From assembly GCA_028583605.1 (NCBI GenBank), contig CM053329.1:4092001-4156000 (forward strand): DNA of 64,000 nucleotides. The letters run 5' to 3'. Below are positions 47,301-60,327 of this stretch, in pieces. Within the stretch, counting starts at the first letter, position 1. Each line of letters starts with the position of its first letter. Below the pieces are notes generated by a model that had not been told where the DNA came from, did no database searches, and was given only the letters and a program-made list of their open reading frames with translations. A program made the translations under genes and the position numbers. The DNA is from Dastarcus helophoroides (taxonomy: Eukaryota; Arthropoda; Insecta; Coleoptera; Bothrideridae).

Positions 47301-50300
47301 TTTAGCATTTTGCAATGGGAAATTCTACGTACCATTCTTCTATAGAATCCATTTTATGGACTGGTTTAAAATAGTTTCTCTATATCTAAAGAATGGACTG
47401 AATTTCCTTTACCGAAAAAGTTTTTTCTATGACCTTTTACAGAAGTGCAACATATCATATGTACATTTCCGTACCTGACATAAGTAAAGTGGTTTTATTA
47501 AGGGGATTTCGCTTCTAATGTATTGGCATTGAGTACAACAGAAATGAAAATTCTTCTGTTTTTTTATTCGATATTCTTGTACAGATGAAGTTGGAAGAGT
47601 GCTTTTGTATATCCAGAAATAATATGACGTAAAAATTGTTGACGATATAATGCGATGTAATGGAAAGAAACCACATTAATAACGATAAATAACCGGCTGT
47701 GTGCTTACATGATTAGCAATTTATTAGTATTTAGTTTACATCGAAGTAAATTGGGGCGACATAATTACAGACTAAACTAGTAAATTAACTTTCAACACAC
47801 GCACACACTATTTGCATTAGGGTTCTAACTCAAAAAGTCCACAATCGTAGTGTTTTGTTATATCTTTTTCTCTTCTCGGATATGGTGGGGGTTCAAAATG
47901 AAAACACAGTTAATAAATTACAATAAAAAAATTGTTGTTGAATTTTAAAAAATATGCTTACCGATGAGCTAGCAAGTAACGCTTAGAGTATGCAACCATC
48001 TTTATTGGTTTAGTACATTTAGATGCAAATTTATATTTATTAACTTTTTATATCATGGGCAACATAACGCTTGTTGATAAAAACAATGCAAACAGAACAT
48101 CATAAATCCTACTACTAAACACACTAAATCATACTCGATTCTACGGGGGCATGTCGGTGAATATTGTCTATTCTTTACTTAGCTTCGACAAATCTTTTTC
48201 AAGCAGTATTTTATTTTTCAGTGTTTTCAGCATCCAGCCCTTATAATAGAACATAGACCGTTCCCTTTAACCACACCAAAGCTACTCACTTTCTATAAAC
48301 CCCCCTTTAATTCTGCTCTCATATTTTGGCTTCAGCTCCAAAACACAGACTGGCTCTTTGTTATTTAAATCTAAGAAGAGCAATTCCTCCGATTGATAAC
48401 AATTATAACAGTTGATACTCGTTGGTTATTCGGCAGTTTTGACTATACGTGGGAACTGCAGTGGTGCGATATTGCCATCTGTTCGAGAGCATCCCCATGT
48501 AATTGAGAGCAATCTCGAAGATTGGTGGATGCAATTTTTCTGGAATCGCATCCGGAACTCAAAAAATGTACCACGTTTTCCATTTAAATTAGTTCACGAT
48601 CTTGAATTTTTTCGATAGTTTTGGCTAGGCATCTACGATTTTCCTAATTTTGTTTTAGTTAACTATACTTTATTTCGTCATTTAGTTGGGAAGAAAGCAG
48701 TATTATTATAAAAACTCTCCGGCTATATAAATGCACTTTTAGAATATAGACGTTTGACTTCGTGAAATTTATACAATTTCAAGGAGGAGATTCCGTAATT
48801 TTTGTTTTGTTTTGATGTTGCATTATCGCAGCAAATTCGAAGAGGCACAGCTTTATTAAATTACTCGATTTTAAATACCAATGAGGAAATAACTTTACAA
48901 TAAATTCGTCTGGATTAGTTGCCATTGTCCCCTGAAAGGAGGTCTATTTTAAAATGCCTCATAACCTGCAATTCCGATAAACCTGATTTAGTTCTCAACT
49001 TCAAAGTGCTGTACATGACGTCGATTTAATGTAATTTTGCTTATAAGTGCTTTTGCATAAAACCTTATCGTGAGGAGCGGCATGAATTTGAGTTTTATGC
49101 AGTTTCAAATGTTGAGTTGAATTCCTCAAACCAGGCGAGGAATAAAGCCAAATTATGTTTGCAGTAGATAGCTGGTAAATTGCAGGGAGGTCGTTGTAAG
49201 ATTACTAGGGTGAGGGTGAAGGGAAACGTAAGGGTTTCGAGACGTCTTGTGCAGCCGCGAGCACAGCAGAATGTAATTAAACCGGCACCACTTTCTGAAG
49301 GAAGTCACACATTTAATTAACCCGACTTGGCGCGTAATCGCGATGTTAATGGAAACGAATATTTAATTGGATCGTTATTGCTCTTGATGAATTTCTTGGT
49401 ATCGACTGGAAGTTTGTCAGCACACTAATTTGCTATAATTTATTCATTGCTGCAAGTGTATACAATTGTTTGCAATATCACTTAAGCTACATTAAATTAA
49501 AAAAAAACAAATTACCAGGTGTGGCGAATGTTGTATAGCTGCAATATAAATCACAGTAGCTTTAAGCAAGGGCATCTGACACATTCCCCGATGATAATTA
49601 ACTGGACGGTTCATCGACAGCGGCAAGGGGACACGCGATGATCGACTGCAAAAGCAGTGATCAATTTGACCAACCACTTCGCTCCCACATGTTATTATAC
49701 CCGCTATCTATGTGCAAATTCGCAAATAATTATTCTGTGTATATAATTGACCGGACGTGATGCACCTACAAAGTTAACCATCACAACTGCATTTGCAAAT
49801 TTAACGCCAACACATATAATTTAGTTTGGTTCAAGCGTGTCCAATATCGCATATACATATAGTCCGTTTTGCCTTAGCGATATGTAGTACATTAAAAGCG
49901 ACTATAATTAGGAAAAATTAATCCGAAAAACTATTTTGTGTTTTACTTGCGTTTAGATTAGACACTTTATTCCGTATATTTCTCTCTGACATAAAAATAT
50001 ATCATGTATAAGTCATCCTGAGAGAAGCTATCTGAGACTAATCACACAACTGCAATAAAATTACACGACATAAAATGTCGATATAAATTTCAGCCAGTGT
50101 CTGACATCTATCTCAAGAGTTGTACTCATCTACTTTCTCTCGAAATATTTGATACGAATAACTATTGTATATCACTTATAATATTGAGATACTATTCCAT
50201 ATAAGTAATTTGCAAATTTAATTAGACAAATTTTAATTATTTAAAGTAGCAAAGACATTTTATATCGACATTGTATCGCAGATAGAAGTGTCAGCAATTT

Positions 50301-50639
50301 TATTCAGCTATATTTGTGTCAATAGTGTAAACGGCAAGAAAATTTAGTCCCAGATACCAGAGATTTCTATCATGCTGTAAGTCTCTAATCTAAACGCACC
50401 CTAATAGTCTCTCCAATTTTGGTAACTATTTCGTAAACATAAAATTTTAACTAATATACAAATACGAAAGTGTTTGCCTGTTATTCAAGACTGATTCACT
50501 GAACAGCTAATATGCATAAAATATAGGCTCCCTTTTATACAGAAAAATAAAGTAATGTTATGGGTAAATAAGCAAACAATCACCTAATGCTATAAGGTGA
50601 AACCTGGCATCGCCATCGCCTTATATCGCTATCTTACTA
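44322..50639. other. long non-coding stretch, no feature recognised
   Basis: A/T-rich with random short frames. Less A/T-rich pockets at 45240-45470 and 49080-49420 may be regulatory; this rests only on composition. Confidence 0.35.
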
Positions 50640-51345
50640 TAACATATGTACGTAGGACTGTTTTCTGCTTCATATACTGAAGAAACTTATCAGCCCTAAA
50701 GTTTGTCTCCGTGGATAATATGGATCTCCATCTTTTCCTTAGTCCCCCCAAGATCCTTCTACCATTCGATGATCTACCCCTCTCGCTTTTCTAATCACTA
50801 TCATTCTCTTGATATGTTCGTTCCACATTATTCTTCGATTTTTTTATCTACTCATCGATGTTATCGACTTTGCAACGCTCGTTTTCTCTTCTTACTTTAT
50901 CTCTCAATTCTTGTTGATAATTAATCCCAAGATTATTGTATCGGCCATTTCAACATTTTCTGCGTCACTTTAGTATCCTATCTGGTTTCCGCCGATTTTC
51001 ATCATAGTAGGTTTGACTATTGTTTCATATATTTTTGATTTGGTGTCCACTGATAGAAACTTGTTTTTATGATTAATATTTTTAATTTTTTCATCCATTA
51101 CGATATTAAAGAGGTCTGGACTTAATGAGGCGCCTCCCATAGTCTATTTGCTTGGTCGTTACCTTTTCCAGTCTTGCGATCAGTTTGTTCTTGTATATAT
51201 TTTCGATAATTCTCATTAAATCCATCGGTATTCCTCTATCATAAAGTAAGTGTATGATGACTTTTATTTGCACTCTATCAAATGACTTTTCTAAATCTAT
51301 CATACACATATATGCTAGTATATTGTAGTGCAATATTTTTTTATT
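50640..51345 (-). pseudogene. LINE reverse transcriptase fragment
   Basis: The minus strand reads AYMCMIDLEKSFDRVQ (RT palm motif with the first catalytic Asp) and IHLLYDRGIPMDLMRIIENI near 51330-51190. After a frame change comes GASLSPDLFNIVMDE (the RT motif usually G-SLSPLLFN) near 51127-51085, then IYETIVKPTMMKIGG and a downstream WNEHIKRMIVIRKARG tail. The FADD catalytic box between SVDT and KSKIYETIV is deleted. It is clearly a non-LTR element remnant; the clade is not determined. Confidence 0.8.
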
Positions 51346-51877
51346 TAGTTGTCTTATAATAAAAAGTGCGTTGTCGATTAAATGGGAAAATATTGGAACT
51401 TTACGGCATCAACATGCTCTTAAGAAAACAACTGAATATCGTGTTATTCGGGTTTAATTAAGAATAAAGTAATACACGAGATTTTCTGAAATCCGTTTTT
51501 TTTAATTCGACTAAAAGAATCTTGTAACATTTTGACTTATTTTCGCAAAAGCTTTATAATAGCGAAATGTAATTTTGCTATTCTATTCTGATTTTGGCCT
51601 ACATAATTTTTTATAGTTAGATAAGTCAAGTAATATGTCTGAACCCTGAATAAGGTATTTTTTAGGAAAATGCAAATAGTAAGAACCCAAATGTGGAGCT
51701 TACAAGAACCTGCACCATCTACGCAAAGTTCAAAAAATAAAAAAACACGCACCTCAATGTCTCACTTGTTTATCCGACATTTTCTAAAATATGCGTCTTA
51801 CAGGGTTGTAGGAGTTACTGAGAGCAGAGTAGGATACCAAACATTAATAACTCTGCTTATAAGTAGAGTTAAAAGCG

Positions 51878-51948
51878 ATGACCTGCGTAGTTCAGTAATT
51901 AAAGAACAAGCCGGCATGTGGAAGTTCCAGGGTTCTATCCTCGCCCAC
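51878..51948 (+). repeat. tRNA-like sequence (SINE head or tRNA pseudogene)
   Basis: ACCTGCGTAGTTCAGTAATT resembles a D-arm/A box and GGTTCTATCC (51931-51940) a T-arm/B box, with GAAGTTCCAG before it. The spacing matches a tRNA, but acceptor pairing is poor, so a tRNA-derived SINE is more likely. Confidence 0.4.
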
Positions 51949-52889
51949 GTTCATAAATCATTTTTAACCCTACTAAAATTTCAGAACTGGAATTAGCGAT
52001 CCACTTGTCAGCACAGCGCTTACGTTTGTGTGTTGTTTATACCTATTTCGGAGAGAAAAATACGAAACCTCCAGAAAAATGTTCTCCTCATGAAAATGCC
52101 TAGTTTTTCTGCAACTGTAGCATGAGGTCATAGCCAAAGCTATATGGCTGTTGCTTGTTACGATGTAATATAAAGAAGGACTCTTCGAATAGACACCACT
52201 ACCAGCTTTCTCTAAAGGAGGTAACCAGGCACAAAGACTAACCTGGTTCTTTTAACTGCCACAGAAAAAACTCTTGCATTTGGTAACAGTTTGAAGTATG
52301 TACGTTGGAAAATGCTTATTTTTATATGTCGTGGTAGGTTTAATGTAGTGACTCGTCTTAAAATTACGTTGATGAGTGGATTCAAAAATATGTTTCAGAA
52401 ATGGTTGGATCTGTTTGAAGGGCTTAACCAGAGAATTGCATATCAGTATAAAAGATTTCGTGGTTGCATTCAACATCATGAATAATGGTACAGCAATAGA
52501 TGTCACTGCAACATGCTAATCTGTTCTTGTAGAAATATTTATTTTATTTTATTATAAAAACTCTTTTCATCGTAGTTTTTTTATTAGTCAAACATGTGCC
52601 AATTATAACTCACAAAATATATGGATTATAGGTATAAGATTTCTAGTTTATAAAGATGATTGAAACTAGTAACCCATATTTCTGATATCTGGAATACACG
52701 AGAATAACAAATTGCGGAAATTTCATTAAGGTGAGAGGTATTTTATTCCCTCTTCTCATTCCTGGCGCCCCTAAATTCAATAAGTTGCATACATGGAAAT
52801 TTGTATGCGAGAACTAGCACCCACCGATTCACGTTAAATATTACATACATCTCTATGCTAAAACAAACCAATCTTTAGCCAGCAACCTA

Positions 52890-53200
52890 TATGTATCAGG
52901 GAGAATTTGTCAGGAGAGATAGAGCGTCGCGACGGATACGAGACGGTGTTATCTTACAGTATTAGAGGAAGAAGGGCAGATCGGATGTTTACGCGCTAGA
53001 TTATTAACAGCGACAGAAGCGAGTCGACAGCCGTAGGGCGGATTTGTCTACGCGGGAGCTGTGTCATGTTTCTCTCTCGAACCGCAAGCGACCGCAGCGC
53101 TACAGGAGTACATCGTAACCACATCTAGGGTTGAACGCTGCGGTTTAAGTTGTTGTTGCCGCCACCCCACCCAGAATCTACTAACTCACTCCAATCTGTC
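52890..53200. promoter_or_regulatory. G/C-richer, CpG-bearing block, possible promoter or 5' exon
   Basis: Unlike the flanks, this block is rich in CG dinucleotides (gcgtcgcgacgg, gcgagtcgacag, gcaagcgaccgcagcgc) and purine/pyrimidine stretches. No long frame is present. It could be a promoter or untranslated first exon, including one for groucho, but no start site or splice site can be assigned. Confidence 0.25.
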
Positions 53201-54401
53201 CACTGAGCTGTAATCTAAATAATCCCAAAGTACAATAGTACTCATGACTAGTTTTATATTGTTGGGAAGTTTTGTTCGGACGTAGCTATTTTATATTTCA
53301 CTCTCTTTTTTTCAGCAAACGAATCCTGTCAAATGAATCACACCTAGTCACAGTTGTAAATATATTTCTAAATTCATATCAGCCAGTTTCTTGGATAACC
53401 AATAAAAAAGTGAAGTAAGTCGAGCGAAACGTATAAATAATGAATGAAGAAACAAAGTAATAAAATGTAGCTTGCGTTTTCCCACATGAGCATAATAAAC
53501 TATCAAACAGTGCTACGTCAGGAATCGACTAAAATATAAAAACGTCAATATGTTCCCAACCCTTATGTGCCATCCAAGTCGTCGTAAAACTCCCGCGGTC
53601 TTATTCAGTTTAATAATAATATAGTAGGGGACACTTGTGATGCTAGAACAGACCCGGACTTCATTTAGACCAACAAAAATAAAGCTATTTTATTACCATA
53701 CCATATGTACTTGGAAGAATGATTTGATTGTATGAAATTAACATTTTTTTTGGCAGTTATTAAAATAATAGATATAATTAACACAAAAGATGAAATTTTG
53801 GACCATCAACAGAACTCGTCACTCACGAAGTTTGTTCTGCAGATCGCTAACATCGTCTTTAGTCAAAATCCATTTGCCTTTTGGTTACAAATACTAAGGA
53901 AAGCGAAGACACGATTATGAATGTTAGGTGGTGATGCTGGATTGAGTTGTTGCCAGATGCTCTGAGAGTTTTTCTGCTAAATGATACTCCAAGTTTTACT
54001 CACTCAAAAGATATAAATTTCAGTAAACTCTAAATTTCATGCTGTCGTCAAGACAATTTTTGACGATAACAAAAAAGGTCGTCAACTTTCCATTTATCTT
54101 TACATCGCATAGTTTGACGACTAAAAAAATATATCGTACATATGTATAATACAAGTAAGAAAAATTTTACTAAACGGTAAAAATTCTACTGAATGAAATA
54201 AAAATTCTAAACAAATTATTCTAATAAATCTTTTACTAAATGATAAAAATTCTTATGCAAGTAAAATGCAATCTAGACTGCAAATTCATGGAGTCCTCTA
54301 GGCCTGTATAGTGAATCCTAGGGAGTTAAACTACCAAGAGTTGAAACACTCTAGAAAAGTCCCTAGAAGACAAGGATTCTAATGCACAGACTAATAGGTT
54401 T

Positions 54402-54492
54402 GAACATTTATTAGATTCGAAGTTTGGTTCTGGTTTCGATCTTGTTACGTCTCGTCAGTTTGAAATATCCAACTCGAATGCTAAAAAATGTT
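54402..54492 (-). ncRNA. degenerate hammerhead, retrozyme copy 3 left arm
   Basis: The core CUGACGA and GAAA remain, but stem II is mismatched (GACGU against AGAUC) and about 9 bases around stem III are deleted. Probably inactive. Confidence 0.7.
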
Positions 54493-54544
54493 CCGAAAAG
54501 TAAGTACTAAAGACCTCCGTTAATTCTTTAGTACTTACTTGTCG

Positions 54545-54642
54545 GAACGTTTGTTAGTATTGGAGTTGGATATACCACTGACGAGATCTAACAAAATCGA
54601 AACACGCCTTTGGTTTCCAAATTTCGAAACTAATAAATATTC
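54545..54642 (+). ncRNA. degenerate hammerhead, retrozyme copy 3 right arm
   Basis: CUGACGA at 54578-54584, stem II GAUCU-AACA-AAAUC with one mismatch, GAAA retained, but the palindromic stem III is changed to ACACGC. Probably inactive. Confidence 0.7.
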
Positions 54643-54729
54643 AAACCTATTGGTCTTTGCATTAGATAAAAATTCTACTAAATCTAGTACCAGTTCTACA
54701 AATTTGGCAAACCTGTCGAAATGAGGTGA

Positions 54730-57700
54730 TCTTCATTATATTTGGGAATTTTATAGAGGGCACTTCGAAGTTTGACGTCCCGATGGATTAACCATCCGAC
54801 AGAAGCGTAACGTGTACTCAATTTTAGAGATAGAGACGCGATATTGTGAGAATCAACCGCGAGTACCACTGACAGACGTAGTTTTGACCCAAAGCGTTTT
54901 ATTCCTTGATTGGGGAACCTTTAACATGAGTCGAGTTCCATTTAGATGTAAAAATCACTCACATCGATGAGTAATTTAAATGCTAGTCTTGAATTAACCA
55001 TTATTTCCCTTTTGGAAAACCAAAGACGGAAGTTTTATTGTTAACACTCTTTATGTCATTTTACATACTTTCGCATCGATGCTTTGTGAACATCTATACC
55101 ATCTCTTACCTCAGGTGGGAAACTGTTATGCTGAGAGAACAAATGACAAAAAGCAACAAAACAAATAATAAGTTAAATTTCACAATTGACGAATAAATAC
55201 AGCACATAAAGTTTTTAACTAATGAAAACCAGAATTCGTATTTTTCTAGAACTAATAACAAAGTAAATTCTCTCTAACACTTTAGTCTTGATAAAATAGC
55301 ATCACTTTATTATAAAAAAAGAGTAAAGGTGTAAATAAATGGTAGGTGGGCTAATTTTTAGTAAATACATATGTAGCTGTTTTCATTCTGCTAAATCCTG
55401 ACCTGAAATCGAATGTCAGAGTCGCCCCTCGTAAAGGGGAACCCAGAACACGTAGCCGGTTGCAGAAGGGTGAACAGTATAGGGATTGTTAATGTTGTAA
55501 TCGAGATCCGAGGGTGTGATTGTACGTGTCGAGCGTCACCGGAGGGTTAAGTGTAGAAAGAGGATATCACGATCTGTCACTTGTCCAAACCTCCCAGGCC
55601 TAATTTCACCCGAAACTCGCTTCGGTTTTCCCTGTTTACATAACAATTTCGAACCAATGCCAATAATGAACCATGAACTCAGCGAATCCCGATTATGTTG
55701 ACCTTTCTGGCTTGATAAATATGTCTATATATTGGTTTGCATCTATTTAGTAACGTTCTAGTCTAATTTCTGTCAAATGATTTGTGTTTAAAGACAAATA
55801 TAATGTAGTGTTAGCCAGTAGTAGGGCTGTCTATCGGTTTAATCAAGTAAAGCATCGTTGTTAGGAGCTTTCTTTGTTATACTGAGGGATAGTTCACTCT
55901 TAAGAATGTGGCTATGAGTCAAATGTCGAAATAATTTATACTTGAACCCACGAGATGAAGACGATGGAGTAAGTAAAACGTACAAAATAGCGCAAGTTCA
56001 ATTAAAAAAGTCATCACGTTAGTTGTGTAAATTTCTTCTCTTTTTTAACGTATACCGTAAACAGATTATCAGTGATTGAGAACTGCAACATTTTAATACA
56101 TTTGAACTACTATCATAATATAGCTACTAGTGCAAAATTCCACTGACTTAACTATTTGATGAATTTGTGAATATCTCATTAATTTAAATCACATTTCATC
56201 AAGAAAAATAATTTTCTAAAGCATTTTCTTTTGCCTTAGGTAACTCTAAACATATTTGCATAAATAAGACGTCAAGGCGATACTTGCCAAATCGACCAAA
56301 ACAATTAACAAGTAATCACATAATTTCTTCATTACGTTTACTTCTGACTTCTGAAAAAAAAACCACCGTCAACTTGATGACTTTTTCAATTGAACACCGT
56401 GTACAATTTCTTTATATCTACTTTTTCTTTCAAGAATATCTAAAATTATCTACAATTATGTTTTAGTGAAGTAAATGAGACTGTAATTTCAGGATATAAC
56501 TGCACTCACATCGTAAAGCTTTCACGTGAAATTTGTTCTAACGTTATTAAAAATATTTGTTGAATTTTGTCAATTGCAACTAATAAAAAAATTAATATAA
56601 TATTATTAACTTTTTTTGTAATAACTTAAAAACTATTAAAAATAGTCTCACATAGAGTGGCATCATTTTTAAGCTACTAATATGTCTACTTCAATAAAAT
56701 AATAGTATACTATGTGTTCCATTAACAAAGATGAGTTATGAACTATTGGAAAATGCAGAGTTTATTGCCCTACTGCGAACATGCCGTATAATGATGCGGT
56801 AACTATTGTAAGATCTGTTGGCTGACATTGTCAAAAATTGAGATATAACTAATAATTTTAGAGCTAAATATCGAAGCCTCTGCATTTTTGATTTTCTTTC
56901 ATAAAAATTGACTCTATCAAAAATGATAATAATACATAGTTTGTTCCATTTTAGAAAAAAAATTAAGTACCTAAATTTTGAAGGGCTTAAAAATATTTTT
57001 AGGCGATGTACCCTTGCTATCAATCATTTAATTGTCTTACAATTTTTTTCTATCTTTTTTGTTTACTTGCTACACACTAATGGCCCATCCTGTACATTAG
57101 GGACAGATATTCTATTTTTATATGTTGACTGAGTAGTAAGCAATAAGACTGTAAAGTTAACTAAATTAATATTTAATATTTTAAAACACAATAATGTATC
57201 GTTTATTTACCTTACATAATATAATTATTATCGTGATGATTGATTTTTGAGCCAGGATTTATGCACGTAATAGACTAATTCTAATATGTACACAAATATA
57301 TAGCATCAATTAACTAGGAACATAATAACTAGTTCTAAATTAATTGACTAAATCGATCCATATAACGCCGCAGTTAATTTTAATTCGTATAATTAAAATT
57401 ATGCCAGACCCTAGAAATGTTCAAAATGAAACACTCAATCATAAAATATGGATTTCATTAAACATTAATTGGTTAACCGAGTTTAATTGGCGATATTTTA
57501 AAACCCTGGGAAAATGGGCGAATTTTGTGTGAATTCAATTAATTCCCATTTAAGATAAAATTATGTATTGTAACGTAATTAATAATTTATTTTGAAATGT
57601 ACTTTACTCCACAAAATCGTTTAATTAAAACATCAAATCTGAAATTAATCACTTTAATATAATGATTCTATCTATAACAGGTTAATCATTCTATTATTTT

Positions 57701-59871
57701 ATTATATTATTACTTTATACATTTGGTGCAAGTTAAAAAGAAATCAAACATTTCTACACATCTTAAGTAACTAACAAAGAAACAAAGCGAAGGTTAGGAG
57801 GTGACGAAAGCCATAAAATTTCCAAGGCCGTTTTATATTTGCTACGTTGATCTGACTAATTTCTTTGCGGACATTCATCACGCTGAGGGGAACCTAAAAA
57901 GCTGCTCAAAGTTTTTAAGATCCGGTTGGTTAATTTAGGATAAAAAAGGCCTTCGGGACAAATGTAAGAATAATTACATCTTTCAATTTATTTTAGAGTA
58001 ATTCAGCCCGAGACCATTTAAGCGATGAGTACTAAAAGAGCTTTTTGTTGTTTTTCCTTAGCAGCTATGGAATTTATGGCGCGAGTTTGCAACCCTCGTT
58101 GAAAAGAATTCTCTGTTCTTTAGAAGTTTTTCTGCCACTTTGTGCAATTTACGGTAATGTTTCGCTTTATAATGTTGTCTCCGCGTATTTCGTCTCGCTG
58201 AGGTTAATAAATGTATCTGAGGACGGGAAATTGTGTTTGCCGAGAATCTTTGGATTCTCGTTTTTGATATTTATGAGAAAATATTTATCGTTTGGAAGAG
58301 CAACAGCAGTTTAATTTCTTCGTGGAAAATTCAAATTTTCTTATCCGTTTGGGCATGCATAAACACATTTCAAATTGTTCATGGGCGAAAGCATTTAATC
58401 TTTTTTCCGACGCTAATTTATCCGTCAATCCAAGGAAAATTAGTATTTTAATTTAAAAATTCCTTTAATTTTTAGATTTGTTTTTATAAATGACAGACAA
58501 TAAAATGCAAAAATTATAAACATTGCAATGTTGAGAATTCACTATTTTGAACGGAAATAAACATTAACTGCGATCAAAAAATAAAAAATAGTATGTACGC
58601 AGTAAAAGCATATTCCCAGATACCAATGTTTGTTAGCTTCGGCTAACGCCTCGGCCACAATTTGCATCGGCGGGAATATTTTGCCTTTACTACTAGATAC
58701 TCAATATATTATTAACCACATTTCCAGGATGTGTCGGTCACAATGTCCTTAACTTTAAAAGAAGGTGCAGAAAAACGAGTATCATGCATTACGTTTCATT
58801 TCAAGATGCCAATAAGTGGCTTCGACATCGCTAAATAAGAAAAAAAAATGCGCAATCGGAAATCGGGAGAAGAACTGTTATGCCTAAAAGATGAAAGCAT
58901 TCAAGAAGTTGAATGATTTGTTTTTTCGAATGAAAATTTATAGTTAGCAATAATGAATTGCAAAATAAGTTATGTGAAATCGCGAAAGAAAGGGTACAAG
59001 TGTTTTATAAAATGACTAGTACTTGACAGATTTTTTTCGAGGAACATTACAATTTTGTGAATCTATGAAGAGAACCTGTCATGTTCACGGATTTTTTTTT
59101 CAATTTAAAAATTAAATTGTTGTTTATCGAAGAATAATCCTTTCTTTTCGATACACCCCACAACCTTCAAATAATTTGGAAAAATAGGTGTACTTGAAAA
59201 TTTCTAACGTACATTGCACCTACTCTGGCTTTGGGCATGGTAGAAAATTCCATATTTGCCCACTTTTCATAAACAACAAGCTAACTGCTGACAAAGATGT
59301 AACATGTTTTCAAAATTAAATAATCCGACACCAATTTTGTCAATGCCTTGAACCGCTACTTTTAAGATTCGCAGTTTAGGTTATCAAACCAGTTAATATT
59401 GTCTTTTCTTTTTTACTTCTCGTCAAACCAGTTGACTAAGAAACCAAAAATAGATGCACTTATGTTCATATTAATAGTGAAGTTGGAAATACAAATAGTT
59501 ATGAAACGGAATAATTACAAAAAGATTTGTTTTGTTCATTAGTTAACGATATTTTGCTTTGGCCAGTCTGCCTTATCATTGCACCTGGCGAGTGAGTAAG
59601 AACGTAAGAACCCTTATTGACTTATGAACTTATAAAGAATTTATTATCATCAGTAACGCCATGTTAGGGAGGGTTTAGGCTTTTTCAAAATTGTTTTTTT
59701 TTTTCGTTTTTCTGTTTCTACTAAGCTTTCCGAAGGCGTGATTACAATTTATGACTTTGATAATGAGACAAATATGTCGGTTTATCTTAATAATAACCGA
59801 TAAACAACTCATGCTTTGCCATTAATTATTAAACTAGTTTAGATAAATATATGTGTTCTAAAAGAGTGTTA
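54730..59871. other. non-coding stretch, no feature recognised
   Basis: No gene or bounded repeat was identified. A less A/T-rich pocket at 55410-55700 could be regulatory. Confidence 0.3.
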
Positions 59872-60166
59872 AGCCACGTACAGACTTGAACCACGTCGCG
59901 AATCGAACTTCGTCGCGAACCGCGCCGCGTCTATTTTGGACGTTCATGCGAACCAGGTTGCGAGCCTAACAAGGAGCTAATAAGAAGGGGTGCCGAGTCC
60001 CACGACTTGTAGGTCTTTTAGCGTCGCATCAAAGAATGGTTATAAAGCATATGCAGTTCAACAAAAATAAAACGCGTTGGGTTGCAGAACAAGGATTGGT
60101 TCGAGACTTGCGACATGGTTCATGAAGTGGTTCGGTTCGTGACGCGGCCCAGGTCAGTACGCGGTT
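59872..60166. mobile_element. possible Harbinger-like MITE
   Basis: The ends form an imperfect inverted repeat: CCACGTACAGACTTGAACCA at the left and, in reverse complement, CCGCGTACTGACCTGGGCCG at the right, both followed by GTC(G/A)CGAA-type sequence. A CGTACAGAC-like end with a short TTA-like flank at the left suggests PIF/Harbinger, but a matching duplication was not confirmed. Confidence 0.45.
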
Positions 60167-60327
60167 TTATAAGTAAAAAAATTGGCGAAAAACAACATAA
60201 TCCAACAAACTTACAAACAAACAAACGTGGAACAATTATAATCTGTCAAACTGACAGAAGTCCCATTTCTGGTTGTATAATATAATGCACAAAAGGCAAG
60301 ATTTCCCGATTTATAATCCGTAGGGAA

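Larger units (their letters stand above)
54254..54664. mobile_element. retrozyme-like hammerhead insertion, copy 3 (head-to-head arms, decayed)
   Basis: The antisense arm (54254-54513, tatgcaagtaaaatgcaatc...) is followed by a sense arm (about 54528-54664) carrying the hammerhead region again, ending ttggtctttgcatta. The flanks share GATAAAAATTCT (54242-54253 and 54665-54676), consistent with a 12 bp target duplication, although similar words occur repeatedly just to the left. Both arms carry substitutions and small deletions relative to copy 1. Confidence 0.8.

Noticed and set aside
54160..54253. Repeated taaaaattctactaaat words left of retrozyme copy 3
   Set aside because: They look like a short local simple-sequence expansion; they weaken, but do not remove, the target-duplication call for that insertion.
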